Shown here in pieces: positions 23,235 through 23,394 of a stretch of DNA of 23,394 nucleotides. The stretch's first letter is position 1. Each line of letters begins with the position of its first letter. The position numbers and the translations under genes are program-made. Origin of the DNA: DAOUMF01 sp034411955 (lineage in GTDB: Bacteria; Chloroflexota; Dehalococcoidia; SM23-28-2; RBG-16-64-32). The notes beneath the pieces are model-generated. The model saw only the letters and a list, made by a program, of their open reading frames with translations. It searched no databases and was not told the origin of the DNA. The stretch lies in assembly GCA_034411955.1 (NCBI GenBank), contig DAOUMF010000102.1, positions 1-23,394 on the forward strand, read 5' to 3'.

Positions 23235-23394
23235 CTACCAGGAGCCATAGGCTCGCTCCCCATGCTGGGCCAGGTCTACGCCCACCAGTTCTTCCCTGGG
23301 TGAGACTCGCACGGTTGAAAACCAATCCAGGGCCTTCAGGATGCCGAAGGTCATGACGAAGGAGTACCCCCAGGTAGCGCCGATGCCCGCTAGC
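23235..23394 (-). CDS. amtB: Ammonium transporter AmtB, C-terminal part (5' end beyond window)
   Basis: The frame runs in from the right edge. It encodes the last membrane segment (LAGIGATWGYSFVMTFGILK) and the cytoplasmic tail of an Amt channel, ending VSPREELVGVDLAQHGERAYGSW. The tail motif (EE..GxDxxxHGExAY) is typical of Amt proteins and is the region that contacts P-II. Only about 53 codons are visible, so the pore cannot be judged. The stop (TAG) is 38 bases before the P-II start. The operon promoter must lie outside the window. Confidence 0.9.
   Translation of the reverse strand, partial: LAGIGATWGYSFVMTFGILKALDWFSTVRVSPREELVGVDLAQHGERAYGSW

Noticed and set aside
1..23394. CRISPR array, prophage or insertion sequence
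   Set aside because: No regularly spaced direct repeats, integrase, transposase or phage structural gene was found on either strand.

Overview
This window is GC-rich bacterial chromosome with gene content typical of a Chloroflexota lineage, perhaps Dehalococcoidia or a relative. That placement is an inference. It rests on the Pro/Thr-rich secreted Asp-box protein, the MoxR/DUF58/transglutaminase-like cluster, the remnant of a thrombospondin-type-3 repeat protein, the scattered small palindromic repeats and the paired type I glutamine synthetases. Every convincing intact gene except the left-edge fragment lies on the minus strand. There is no plasmid, phage, CRISPR or insertion-sequence gene.

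Read left to right, bases 1-260 hold the 3' end of an RRM RNA-binding protein gene. Bases 261-742 are gene-free and contain hairpins, a REP-like repeat and a sequence resembling the 3' end of a tRNA. Next come a 1-Cys peroxiredoxin (743-1396), a broken TSP3-repeat gene (1604-1983) and a secreted Asp-box protein with its own promoter (2009-4102). A three-gene unit follows (9009 down to 4266): MoxR ATPase, DUF58 protein and a large membrane transglutaminase-fold protein whose catalytic residues are substituted. Bases 9426-13089 encode a peptide/nickel-type ABC importer: a lipoprotein receptor, a hairpin terminator, then two permeases. No ATPase gene is present. After about 0.8 kb without a convincing gene come a phosphate transporter (Pit) and its DUF47/PhoU-like partner (13945-15624), a truncated uppP remnant, a radical SAM protein and a small cupin.

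The right end (23394 down to 17606) is a tight nitrogen-assimilation cluster transcribed as amtB, P-II, an unrecognised 324-residue protein, flotillin, glnA (beta type) and glnA (alpha type). Gaps are 18-46 bases, and the flotillin and glnA frames overlap by 41 bases. Ammonium uptake, P-II sensing and glutamine synthesis are thus linked to a membrane-scaffold protein and an unknown protein. This is the best candidate here for an undescribed functional module. P-II has Phe where the uridylylated Tyr51 normally sits, while the beta-type synthetase keeps the adenylylation-type tyrosine, so control probably departs from the enterobacterial cascade.

Other points of interest are the substituted transglutaminase triad, a Pro/Thr linker with an internal LPATG between two cysteines in the Asp-box protein, a 5-residue insertion beside the glutamate flap of the alpha-type synthetase, and a terminator followed by a consensus -10 box in the importer operon.
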